Of a DNA stretch of 64,000 nt, positions 38,899-48,936 are shown piece after piece (the first letter of the stretch is position 1; every line of letters begins with the position of its first letter). Under the pieces are notes generated by a model that was given only the letters and a program-made list of their open reading frames with translations, ran no database searches and was not told the DNA's origin. The translations under genes and the position numbers were made by a program. The stretch comes from Pogonophryne albipinna (lineage: Eukaryota > Chordata > Actinopteri > Perciformes > Artedidraconidae): contig JAPTMU010000167.1 in NCBI GenBank assembly GCA_028583405.1, positions 62,001 through 126,000 of the forward strand. The letters run 5' to 3'.

Positions 38899-39279
38899 TT
38901 AGTAAGTGCACCTATCATGCTATTTTTAGGCAATAGCATAGGTCTCAGATATATACAAATATATAAAAAACATGTCTTTGAAGTGTTTTGCTCAAAATAC
39001 CAAACAGATCACCCATTCTAGCCATGCCTCATATCCCTCTATTTCACTTCCCGTTTCAAAAGTGCTGATTTGGGGTATAAAGCTTTTTAAAAAAAGGAGG
39101 GGGCTGAGCTCATGCGGGAAAATCTGCCGGCAAATATTGCGGTGATGAAACGCCATATCATGGATTATCATGGATTATTTCTGAAACAGTATGGAGCTCA
39201 AAGGCTTTCTCTCTTGCCAGTTATACCACAAGGTGAGTTCCTTTTTATTTCCTGCTTCTTCACACACATGCTCTCCAGT

Positions 39280-39731
39280 CAACCCAGTCTCATGGCATTT
39301 CGTGTTCACCAACACGATTTTCCCCTTTTTTTCGTGTTGCACAGCACGATTTTAAAAGCAATGTATTTCTACTGGTAATGACGCTCATGGAAGCACGGCA
39401 TTCGTTTGTGTCGGCTGCCCTTAAAGGCAATGTGAGCGTCCATTCTCATTGGATAACGGAGAATTGTACACCCGGAAGTAAGTATTCCCCTTACTGTCGA
39501 TTGATTTTACAGTGATATCTGCACTACTCATCGACTAAAAAACACCAGATTATCCTTATTAGTTACACAACATTGATTGGTTTAAATTGTGTGCAATGCT
39601 TTTGTATTTTTCCCCTTCGATTCGGAGAAACAAATATTTTTTCGGAGTAAAGGATAGCAGAAGACACTACACTACCCAGAATCCCCAGCTATCGTTTGGA
39701 CAACACCATGTGCTCTGTTTGACAAACCCCG
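39280..39731 (+). repeat. Left long terminal inverted repeat
   Basis: Arm of the long-TIR element. Pairs with 43854-44308. The inner limit is set where similarity to the right arm stops, after GACAAACCCCG. Confidence 0.85.
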
Positions 39732-40293
39732 TGATAGTCCTCAAGCTCTGTGATTGGAGAGTGTGCTCCGAGGGTTACGCCGAGCCTTGAACAGCACTTG
39801 AAATAGATGGAACCACGGCAGACTGTCCAAAACTGGATTAGAACGGGTCCACCGCGTCCCCCCCTCCCCCACCCCGTCCCCAGAACTACACATGCTGGCT
39901 ATTCTGTTTCGCAACATGTTCTCTATCTATGGCACATCTCTACTGGGAGTTGTAGTTTTAAAAGACGTTTTCATATTTCCCATAATAAGAAGTTGCCAGT
40001 ATTAAACTGTGTACATCCCTGGAGGTTTAGGGGATAGGAAACACTCAAATTTAAAACATATCATTAATAAATGGGTGAAAATAGCTTGTGCCCATAATGG
40101 GCAGCATTAATATATATACACACATGCCAGCTAAGGTCAGAAGAGCTTTATTTAACAGCTGGGCTTATGTTTGTGACCCCTGTTGTTAATTGATAACATT
40201 ACATTACATTAATTGATAAGCCTGAAACATGCACTTGTCAAGGTTCAGAGGCACATTTTGCAAATATGGCAGTAGCCATCGATCAGCTTAAGA
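39732..40293. other. Interior of long-TIR element, left part
   Basis: Unique-looking sequence with a C-rich patch (about 39858-39882). No coding domain recognised, including no DDE transposase motif that I can defend. Confidence 0.5.
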
Positions 40294-40345
40294 TAAGATA
40301 TACTTTATTGATCCCAAGTTGGAACATTTGCGTTACATCAGCATG
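40294..40345 (-). mobile_element. Short LINE/SINE 3'-end relic
   Basis: AAGATAAGATATACTTTATT then GATCCCAAGTTGG is the reverse complement of a widespread fish retroposon 3' end (GGGATCAATAAAGTAT followed by a short tandem tail). Only the tail is recognisable, so the source family is not fixed. Confidence 0.5.
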
Positions 40346-40839
40346 TGTAACAGTTGTAAATATGCAAAGGTGTTTATTTGTAAATCATTTAGTATAATCA
40401 CACAAATTCTGTGTTTTATATTTAACAATTCTGTGTTCTTTATTTATTGATTGTTCAATACCTGACAAGGCCGGAGATGAAATATCTACATATTATAAGA
40501 GTATAATACATTATGTATAATATCAGTTAAAATAAGTGCTTCAACATAGTTAACATTGCTGGAGGTATGCACAAATATTGATAGATGTCTTGTAATGCAC
40601 TATTGAGGAACCTGCGACCCAAGTTTATCATTCAATGCATAACTTCACCATAGTTGTGTAGGCCTATATGATATGTCAATAAACCTTAGAAAATCTTGAA
40701 ATCTTGAAAGGGATGTGCAAAATAGTCATTATATACAGTCTTTAATTAACTATTAGTAGAGAATAACGAGTAATGAATATACTTTATAGGGATTCTATTA
40801 ATATCTAATAATAAAGATAATGAAATTCAATAACATGCT
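40346..40839. other. Interior of long-TIR element, AT-rich spacer
   Basis: Very AT-rich sequence between the retroposon tail and the LINE. No feature recognised. Confidence 0.5.
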
Positions 40840-42630
40840 TTAACTTAACATCAATTCAAACACCATGACACAATTCCATCAGATTAATGATAAAAACCTA
40901 GAGGACATTATACAACTTCTGAAATCCTCCTCCTGCTGCCTTGATATTATTCCAACAGGATTTTTCAAAGATGTTTTGCCTTGCATGGCCTCAGATCTAC
41001 TTCATATAGTAAACAAATCTCTTCACACAGGTATTTTTCCACAGGCCCTGAAAACTGCAGTCATTAAACCGCTCTTAAAAAAGAATAATCTAGATGCTTC
41101 AGTAATGAACAATTACAGGCCCATATCAAACCTCCCATTTCTAGGTAAAATCATTGAAAAAGTTGTTTTTCAACAGTTGAGTAATTTCTTGCATTTAAAT
41201 AACTGTTTGGATGTGTTCCAGTCAGGCTTTCGTCCAAACCACAGCACTGAGACTGCTCTTGTAAAGGTCTTTAATGACATCCACTTAAACACAGACAGTG
41301 GCAGAACTTCAGTGTTAGTATTATTAGATCTCAGTGCTGCGTTTGACACTGTTGACCACAACATATTACTAGACCGACTGGAAAACTGGGTGGGACTTTC
41401 GGAAACAGTTCTAAATTGGTTTGAATCCTACTTAAAGGACAGAAACAACTTTGTTTCTATAGGTAAATACACATCTGAGTTGACAAATATGACATGTGGG
41501 GTACCTCAAGGCTCCATCTTGGGGCCTCTTCTCTTTAACGTCTACATGCTACCACTGGCTCAGATAATGAAGAACAACAAAATAAGTTACCATAGCTATG
41601 CGGATGACACACACATTTATGTAACAATTTCACCAGGAGACTATGCTCCAATTCAAACACTGAGTAAGTGCATTGAACAAATCAATGACTGGATGTGTCA
41701 GAACTTTCTCCAATTAAACAAAGATAAAACTGAGGTAATGGTTTTTGGAGCCAAGGCAGAACGTTTAAAAGTTAGCGCTGAGCTTCAGTCTGCAATGTTC
41801 AAAACAACAGATAAAGCCAGAAATCTAGGTGTAGTCATGGACTCTGACCTGAGTTTCAACAGTCATATTAAAACAGTTACTAAATCAGCCTACTATCACC
41901 TAAAGAATATATCTAGGGTTAAAAGACTAATGTCACAGCAGGATTTGGAAAAACTTGTCCATGCTTTTATCTTCAGTAGACTCGACTACTGTAATGGTGT
42001 CTTCACAGGTCTCACTAAAAAATCTATTAGAAAGCTGCAGCTGATTCAGAACGCCGCTGCTCGAGTCCTCACTAACACTAAGAAAGTGGATCACATCACT
42101 CCTGTTCTGAAGTCTTTACACTGGCTTCCTGTGTGTCAAAGAATAGATTTCAAAATACTGCTGCTGGTTTATAAAGCACTGAATGGTTTAGGCCCAAAAT
42201 ACATTTCTGACCTCCTGCTAAATTATGAACCATCCAGATCTCTCAGGTCTTCGGGGACTGGTCAGCTTTCTGTCCCCAGAGTCAGAACTAAACATGGAGA
42301 AGCAGCGTTTAGTTATTATGCTCCAAATATCTGGAACAAACTCCCAGAAACCTGCAGGTCCGCTGCAACTCTGACTACTTTTAAATCCAGGCTGAAGACT
42401 TTTCTTTTTGTCGCTGCTTTTAATTGAACTATTCACATCTTAGACTGCACTGTAACTTTTATTCATGTATTTTTTTTCTTTTAATGTTTATTTTATTTGC
42501 TTTTCTTTTTAATGACTGATTTTAAATGCCATTTTTTTTTTAATGTCTTTCATTTTTTGTAAAGGACTTTGAATTGCCTTGTGTTGAAAAGTGCTATATA
42601 AATAAACTTGCCTTGCCTTGCCTTGCCTTA
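40840..42630 (+). mobile_element. LINE (L2-like), 5'-truncated, with intact RT frame
   Basis: Plus-strand LINE within the long-TIR element. The coding frame is open from before the first ATG at 40865 to the stop at 42427. A ~200-bp 3' UTR follows and ends GTGCTATATAAATAAACTTG with repeated CCTTG units (to about 42630). The 5' end is truncated near 40840 and lacks the endonuclease. The same 3' UTR occurs at 28856-29095 and 52022-52466, so this is the most complete copy of a three-copy family in the window. Confidence 0.9.
40865..42427 (+). CDS. LINE ORF2 fragment: reverse transcriptase
   Basis: 520 codons from an internal ATG (the true start lies upstream and is lost). Order: lead-in FKDVLPCMASDLLHIVNKSL (near residue 40-60); RT motifs AVIKPLLKK, NNYRPISNLPFLGK (near 82-95), FQSGFRPNHSTETALVK, LLDLSAAFDTVDHNILLDRL, GVPQGSILGPLLF, YADD at 245-248, LQLNKDKTEVM; then thumb and C-terminal region with HWLPVCQRIDFKILLLVYKA and a final FLFVAAFN. 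This is the L2/CR1-like (Jockey superfamily) type, which copies its own RNA at a nicked target. No stop or frameshift in 520 codons argues for recent insertion. The endonuclease domain is absent, so it cannot move alone. Confidence 0.85.
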   Translation: MTQFHQINDKNLEDIIQLLKSSSCCLDIIPTGFFKDVLPCMASDLLHIVNKSLHTGIFPQALKTAVIKPLLKKNNLDASVMNNYRPISNLPFLGKIIEKVVFQQLSNFLHLNNCLDVFQSGFRPNHSTETALVKVFNDIHLNTDSGRTSVLVLLDLSAAFDTVDHNILLDRLENWVGLSETVLNWFESYLKDRNNFVSIGKYTSELTNMTCGVPQGSILGPLLFNVYMLPLAQIMKNNKISYHSYADDTHIYVTISPGDYAPIQTLSKCIEQINDWMCQNFLQLNKDKTEVMVFGAKAERLKVSAELQSAMFKTTDKARNLGVVMDSDLSFNSHIKTVTKSAYYHLKNISRVKRLMSQQDLEKLVHAFIFSRLDYCNGVFTGLTKKSIRKLQLIQNAAARVLTNTKKVDHITPVLKSLHWLPVCQRIDFKILLLVYKALNGLGPKYISDLLLNYEPSRSLRSSGTGQLSVPRVRTKHGEAAFSYYAPNIWNKLPETCRSAATLTTFKSRLKTFLFVAAFN

Positions 42631-42828
42631 ACCACTAGGTGTCCCTTTATATCAGCTGTGCACCTTTATGGTGTAAATACAGCCTATCTACCAATTGGAT
42701 CAAATATAAAAGTCAGCCGAATTAGTGTTGATACTGCAAGGAGACGTATTGTGTGAAAATAATTGTAAGATGTTGTTTAATGGCTGATATATTTATGATC
42801 CACGTCACATTTTCAGTTCCTCATGTTT
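42631..42828. other. Spacer between LINE and hAT MITE
   Basis: Part of the long-TIR element interior. Nothing recognised. Confidence 0.5.
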
Positions 42829-42836
42829 GTCTAGAA

Positions 42837-43183
42837 CAGTGTTTCTCAAACTTTTTCATACCAAGGACCACTTAACCAATAAAAAAACACTCGCGGACCA
42901 CCTAACTCCACAAATATCCAAAAACACATCGTTTTTTACAAATCGCCTGAAAATTGTACAAACAAGTGGCAACATGTGTGATGAAGGTGCTTATCTGGGC
43001 TATATCATGCAATCGAAACTGAAACTTAAGCTCGTTCCATTGCGGAGATATTCCCGCGAGAGTGCGAAAAACTTAAATAAATGTATTTATTTAAAATGTG
43101 ACATTTTACCAATATACTCACGGACCACTAGGGGGCGATCACGGACCACCAGTGGTCCGCGGACCACACTTTGAGAAGCACTG
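42837..43183. mobile_element. hAT MITE, copy 2 of the 347-bp family
   Basis: Same length and nearly the same sequence as 25243-25589 (CAGTGTTTCTCAAACTTTTT to CACTTTGAGAAGCACTG), with perfect duplications GTCTAGAA (42829-42836 and 43184-43191). It lies inside the 5-kb long-TIR element, so it inserted after it. Confidence 0.93.
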
Positions 43184-43191
43184 GTCTAGAA

Positions 43192-43853
43192 GTCTTCTCA
43201 TCAGGGCTCTATAAATACAGAACTACGGCAGATATGTAATATTTAATGCAGCCGAACCGTGTATTACAATGCCGTTATGTGATGACTTTCAAAGAGAAAA
43301 GCAAGCACACTCGGAATAAAGTATTATTTTTTTTTTTTTAAATGTTTTCGGTCTGTTTCCGGTATTTGTTAATGACGATGTGCTGTGAGATGTGAGACTG
43401 GAATTGCACAGGGGAAAATAACGTAGGCTATCTTTAGATGCGGATTTTGTTAAACTAATATTTGCGCTGTGGACCAACACTATACATTGACGGGGAAGGG
43501 GGTAGCAATAAAGATAACACCATTAAACAGTTACACAACATAACAGAAATAATATCGATAGCAGCGTCCCTAGCAACCACCTTGGTAACAATGAAAACTT
43601 CCTGAAGTAATCTTCGTAATAACTAGCAAACTAAAGATCATGTACATCCACTGCACACATAATCTGAAATAACAACTCATATTTCTCGCATCAAATGACA
43701 TCAAAACGCATTTTAATGGCCAAACTAACTTTAAAATAGGCATTTTCCACCGAGAATAAAACGAAGTTCGGCCATGTTTTTTTTTTCTGCAGGGAGAAAT
43801 TTGAAGATCACGTGACATAGATGCCAGCCATTGAAATGAATGGTGAAAAAAAA
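43192..43853. other. Interior of long-TIR element, right part
   Basis: T-rich patch near 43328-43342. No coding domain recognised. Confidence 0.5.
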
Positions 43854-44308
43854 CGGGGTTTGTCAAACAGAGCACATGGTGTAGTCCAAACGATCTTCTC
43901 CAATCCTTTACTCCGAAAAAATATTTGTTTCTCCGAATCGAAGGGGAAAAATACAAAAGCATTGCACACAATTTAAACCAATCAATGTTGTGTAATTAAC
44001 AAGGATAATCTGGTGTTTTTTAGTCGATGAGTAGTGCAGATATCACTGTAAAATCAATCGACAGTAAGGGGAATACTTACTTACGGGTGTACAATTCTCC
44101 GTTATCCAATGAATGGACGCTCACATTGCCTTTAAGGGCAGCCGACACAAACGAATGCCGTGCTTCCATGAGCGTCATTACCAGTAGAAATACATTGCTT
44201 TTAAAATCGTGCTGTGCAACACGAAAAAAAGGGGAAAATCGTGTTGGTGAACACAAATCAATAGATTAAAAATCGTGTTGGTGAACACGAAATGCCATGA
44301 GACTGGGT
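43854..44308 (-). repeat. Right long terminal inverted repeat
   Basis: Inverted partner of 39280-39731. Contains a ~34-bp local duplication near its outer end (about 44233-44292) in which the word GTTCACCAACACGATTTT is present twice. Confidence 0.85.
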
Positions 44309-44641
44309 TGCTCCAGTACAGGTTAGCTCTGAGTGTTAGCGATGCTAATGTAAACACCGACCATATTACGTCCAAAACAATCGGGCATTGTTTCTGATAG
44401 CAACGTTTCTGATAGGGCCGTGGGTGTAAAGCCAGCCTACATTTCCGATATTACGTCATATTGGACGCAAATCTGGATCAGCTCCGTTGTAGCCCCGTTT
44501 TTAGAGATTTGGGTACGGAGGAAAAGAGAGAGGGTTTCATTTTCTCACGCTGCGTGAGTTTCCTGACACACCGGGGACACATATTTATGTATAAAAGACA
44601 TCAAAAAGTGCATTTTGCATGATACAGTAGGTCTCCTTTAA

Positions 44642-45069
44642 CTGACCAGGTTCCTTGTCGTCAATTGGAAAAAGAAAGAAAAGTACAGACATATCTTGGC
44701 ATGTTTGCTGCAATGTAGATAACTGCTGTTTTTTTCTTTAGCAAACACATACAAATATATTTTGAATAAAACCCACAATCTTAAAGTCAAGAACATAATT
44801 TCTATTCATGCAGAACAAGTGCTACTGTAGTACTTCTCTTCACTGTAGCCTTATTTCATTTGCATAAAGCAGATTCATGCGGTGGCTAATGCAGTGATGG
44901 CATCAGAACCTCCAAATTAACATAATGAACAATTCCATACAAAGCTGCCCCATTTCACTGGAAGTACCATTCACATAAATAGCATCCACAGTAAAGCAGA
45001 GCTGCTCATGTTTGGAAACGGAAAGGAGGCAATAATGTATATTCTGAAAACAAATCTATGTTACATAAT
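44642..45069. other. Non-coding DNA, nothing recognised
   Basis: No exon or bounded repeat. Confidence 0.5.
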
Positions 45070-45203
45070 ATGTCATTTGTTAGACGCTTTTATCCAAATC
45101 GACTTGCCCAGGGACACAACGACATGCTGACTGCAGTGGGACTTGAACTTGGTACCCCCTGATTCGAAGTCCAGCACTCTATCCACTGAGCCACAGCCGC
45201 CCA
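45070..45203 (-). mobile_element. tRNA-derived SINE
   Basis: Read on the minus strand: GGCGGCTGTGGCTCAGTGGA with an A-box-like TGGCTCAGTGG, then GGTACCAAGTTCAAGTCCC with a B-box-like AGTTCAAGTCC, then the core ending GGATAAAAGCGTCTAACAAA. A tRNA-like head with pol III boxes followed by this core is a common fish SINE pattern. The tRNA head does not fold as an intact tRNA gene (no matching acceptor stem), so it is not called as tRNA. Confidence 0.7.
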
Positions 45204-48200
45204 GACTTACAGATGTAAAAGGAAGCATCATACCATTTCTGCAAGCCAACTATCTGTGGGTAAATGTGTAGCAGAAGCAAGGAAACAATAACTGTTGGGC
45301 TCTTTTAAAAATCTTTGGACCAGAACCAGGGTTTTTCTTTTGAACAATAAAAATGAATTCTCAGTTTACTCAGAAAAACCTATACTCAAGAAGCCATTGT
45401 TCAAAGTTATGATGATTGGTTATTTAAGGGGTTACGTATTTTATATTATTATATTTGGAGGATTGTCCAAATACTGCCTGACACAATTCAGAACATATGA
45501 AAAGGAGAGAAAACAGAAAACGTAAGGTCCAGTTTGAAGGACAGCAGCTAATACATTGTTTATTAATAAATATATTTTTTATAATAATTTAAACTGTCGG
45601 ACTAAATTAGGGGCTAAAATCATTGACTCCTTTCCACAATGGATGTAGAGCATGGTGCGGCAGAATTAAACTCATCAAATATTCTCATGCTGAGTGTTGA
45701 CGAGCCTGATTGGATTTACTGTTGATGCACATCTCAGAGGCGTTCAGCTACCCATGTCAAACACACCATGTTTGTCCTTGGCTCTCTGGCTTTCCTCTAA
45801 GGGCACATTGATATGAGCAGACTTCAAGACCCCTCCTCAGCGAGTGTTTGATCCCAGCACACAGACAGGAAGAAGTGAGCAGTTTGGAAAATGACTTCTA
45901 TTGTGTGTGTGTGTTTGTTGACCCACTTTCTCACTGGGAGAGAGAGGTAGAGCTGTAAAAGTTCCCCTGCTCTACCTCCTCTAACTCGCTCTGCCCTGGC
46001 ATCTACAAGGATGCAGCGGTGGCTATGGCAACGCTGCAGTAGCATGTAAAAAAGAGGAGACTTCTTCTCACTCGCTGCCTTTTTCTATCTTCACTTCTGT
46101 CAGCTCAAGGCTATGTCACGGGTACGCATCTAGATTTTGTCTTTTATAATGACAAAGATCCCTATCTTCGGATTTATTTAGCATGCTCCCATTGGGATCT
46201 TTCTCAGCAGTATGCTTCTCATGTAGCATCATTTGCATCAAATCACTTTATACACAGTTGCAGTGGGGTCGATGTTAAAAGAGGCTAACTGCAAAAAGCT
46301 ATAAACTTCATTTCAGCACACACATTTTGTTTAGAGAGACATCACATCACACTCCTCGATTCCAGGAGTGGGTTGGCTGTTTGGAAATCATCCAGAGGAC
46401 TATTAGGATTCTGTCACCAGCACCTTGTTGTTGTTAAGGGATTCTGTTGTGCTGTTGACTCTCTTTCCAGCGCACTCCTGATTCCTAGATAACACCTCCT
46501 CTGGCTCTGTTTTTCCCTTTGCTTTTTATATGTGTGTGTGTGTGTGTTTGGATGTGCCTGCCATCTCTTTGGCACAGTCCCACCGCCCCTGCCCAGCAGT
46601 TTGAAGCAGAGGACTCCTGGCAAAAACAGAAGGGCTTCTGGGACCTGCAGCCCTATGAATTTTTCATTCACTTCCCTCAGCCAATTCTCGCCCCCTCTCT
46701 CCCTTTCACTCTCCCGCTCGCTAGCCCTCTCACGATAAGTATTGTCTCTTTCTCGGTCTGTGAAATAACACCTGGTGCACATACAATCCTGTAGAGTAAA
46801 CACAAAAGCCCACACTCACTCACATTCACACACACACATTTGCTCAAACACAGCATGTAGCCTGCAGACAGAGTAAACAGCTTCTAGACAACTTTGCTTG
46901 GTATTCTACTTTTCAGTGTTTCTTTTTTTCTCTTCTTCCCGGGGTCTCTGAGGCTGGGCATGTGGAGAGGAATGCAGAGGAATCCTTTCTACAGGGTAGT
47001 GTCAAAAAACATAGGACAGCAGGTGCAAATACACACTGGAATTGCACACATTCTCACACTAGGCACTACAGAGGCAAGTGGAAAAGAACACTCAGCGCCA
47101 CTGCATCGACACAGACACAATCTAACCTAGCCTCACAAATCTGTCCCCTCTGTAGTACTTTGTGGGAACTTTTAGAGACTTGAAGTTGTGACAGATATTT
47201 AAAAGAAAGAGATAAAATCCTATCAAAGCTACTCATATAAAATGGACTGATGAAAGAGTTAACAAGAGGTATGAAAAGTCATTTGCATTACGAATAATTT
47301 CTGCAGCCATGCACATACAGGGGGAAAACCATAACTCTACGTGACAACCTGACATGTCCTTTTCATGGGTTACAAAATAAAGCTGTCCATAGAACCCGGA
47401 CAGATTTCTCAAGCAAAGTTTCCTATCAAAAGGCAATTGAACCCGAAGGCCATGACATTTAAGATCTCAGCTCCCGAGACATTTAAGATCTGTCTGCGAT
47501 TGGATGAACATGACTTGGCAGGTCTTAGAGCTTCAGGTAATGTCAGACATGCAGAGCTGTTGTGGAACCAGTTTGTGTCGGGTTACTCCGTCTGCTTTTA
47601 CGCTCCTTGCGTGGACCTTGAGTGAAAACGAAAGTGGTTGCCTCCACACGCTCCTTACACTCTTTGAACTGTTAGGAAATTCCCTTGATCAATTATTGAT
47701 CAAAGCCCTTACAAAGCTTGTCGCATGTGAGTCGTGATGCTCATGGGTATGGGAGTGTGTGTCTTTGTGGCAGAGAAAGAAAATAGTAGACACTGAGGGG
47801 CATACAGATGAGGAGGGCAAACAAGATGAAGGCTCAGAGATAGTTGGAGAAACATGAGTCATAGACAAAACGACAGGTTTGAACTATTTTAAGGCATTTT
47901 CAGATTTGAGGAGTGAGTTGCAGGGGTTCTTTTTGGGGAATGCACTTTTGAATTTACAATTGCTTTCCTATACTTAATGGGGAATTCCCCCATTAATTAT
48001 TGTCTTTCTTAATTGTAAATCATAAAAATCTCCATGTGACACTTTTTGGAATGTTTTCTTTGACACAGATTTTGTGACCTTATGTCATTTTTGCTAAAGA
48101 TATATTAGATCAAAATGAGTTTTATTTTAATGTAGGGCTACATCAGAGTATGTTCACTTATCCCAGTAAATCACAATGGGTGCTGTCACGCTGTCACAGG

Positions 48201-48632
48201 ATTTGTTCTATTATTAACTGGCCATGGAGCAGCTCCAGGACTTGTTGTAAATCATACACTGCAGTATTGCATCTCTGCTGCCCAATAATTCAAATGAGCA
48301 GCCCAGTATTAAGGAAATGTGTGATGATTACAGTTTTCATGGATCACTCTTCCTTTTAATGTACAACATAATTGACAGTATGCTAGTGGGACAAAACACA
48401 ATCTACCATAAAAGGGCAAAAGGTTAAATCAAGCACTTGTATGGGTTATGTAAGTGTGTTCTTTATTAAAGAAAATGTTTTTTGAAAGAGTTAAGTGGTT
48501 TTCAACAGAATTGACACACATCTTTGTCGAGTAATTGCCCATCTAAGAAAAATACATCTTCCCTAGTAAAAGACAACCTTTCTTATGCTCCGACTTTTAA
48601 GGGTTGACCTAGCCTGTGCTTGCCAAAACTTG
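45204..48632. other. Non-coding DNA, no recognised gene
   Basis: Contains (GT)n at 46530-46547 and small CA patches near 46830. A 133-codon minus frame (46414-46815) is Arg/Glu-rich low complexity and unconvincing. No splice-flanked conserved peptide found. Confidence 0.5.
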
Positions 48633-48636
48633 TTAA

Positions 48637-48932
48637 CCCTTAGGTTGTGTTCGGGTCTCCCGTGACCCGTTTCAAGTTAAAATGATATAATAACTACGCT
48701 CTAGTTTTTTGTATGGGAACAAGGCTTCATGATATCCTCCACAACAGCTATATAAACACTACAAAACAGATTTTGACAATTTTAGCCAAGTCTGAAGGTC
48801 TCTAAAAAAAACTGTAAAACAATATTGGATGATAGTCATTATTTTTGTGTGTTTTGGACTGAGATAAATCATGGGTCAAAATTGACCCGCGAACACCATG
48901 AACGGTAACCGCTTTCGAACACAACACGAGGG
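48637..48932. mobile_element. piggyBac-like MITE
   Basis: A 296-bp element flanked by TTAA (48633-48636 and 48933-48936). The left end CCCTTAGGTTGTGTTCGGGT is inverted relative to the right end CGAACACAACACGAGGG. TTAA targets with CCC-starting termini are the piggyBac signature. It contains GGGTCA/TGACCC words and no coding sequence. Confidence 0.8.
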
Positions 48933-48936
48933 TTAA

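Larger units (their letters stand above)
39280..44308. mobile_element. 5-kb element with ~450-bp terminal inverted repeats
   Basis: Left arm 39280-39731 and right arm 43854-44308 are long inverted repeats starting CAACCCAGTCTCATGGCATT. They match over almost their whole length apart from a ~34-bp extra segment (a duplicated GTTCACCAACACGATTTT unit) in the right arm and a ~27-bp extra stretch in the left. A 7-bp duplication CTCCAGT flanks it (39273-39279 and 44309-44315). The uninterrupted related copy near 53096 reads CTCTCCAGTACAGG, confirming the target. No transposase was recognised inside: the interior holds a LINE, a hAT MITE and unassigned DNA. Superfamily unknown; long arms suggest a foldback-like element. 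Confidence 0.85.
38899..44637. mobile_element. TTAA-type element interrupted by a 5-kb long-TIR element
   Basis: The outer parts (about 38899-39279 and 44309-44637) align end to end with the complete element at 52709-53407. Shared words include AAAATACCAAACAG, TTATTTCTGAAACAGTATGG, ACAGGTTAGCTCTGAGTG and ACATATTTATGTATAAAAGA. The right end abuts TTAA (44638-44641). The left end is diverged (GTGCACCTATCATGC) and its TTAA is not preserved. The break between halves is exactly the target of the element at 39280-44308. Confidence 0.75.

Noticed and set aside
45130..45203. A functional tRNA gene on the minus strand
   Set aside because: A- and B-box words are present, but the cloverleaf stems do not pair properly and a SINE core follows directly.
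46414..46815. 133-codon minus-strand frame rich in Arg/Glu/Ser
   Set aside because: The composition comes from GAGA/CTCT simple sequence; no family recognised.
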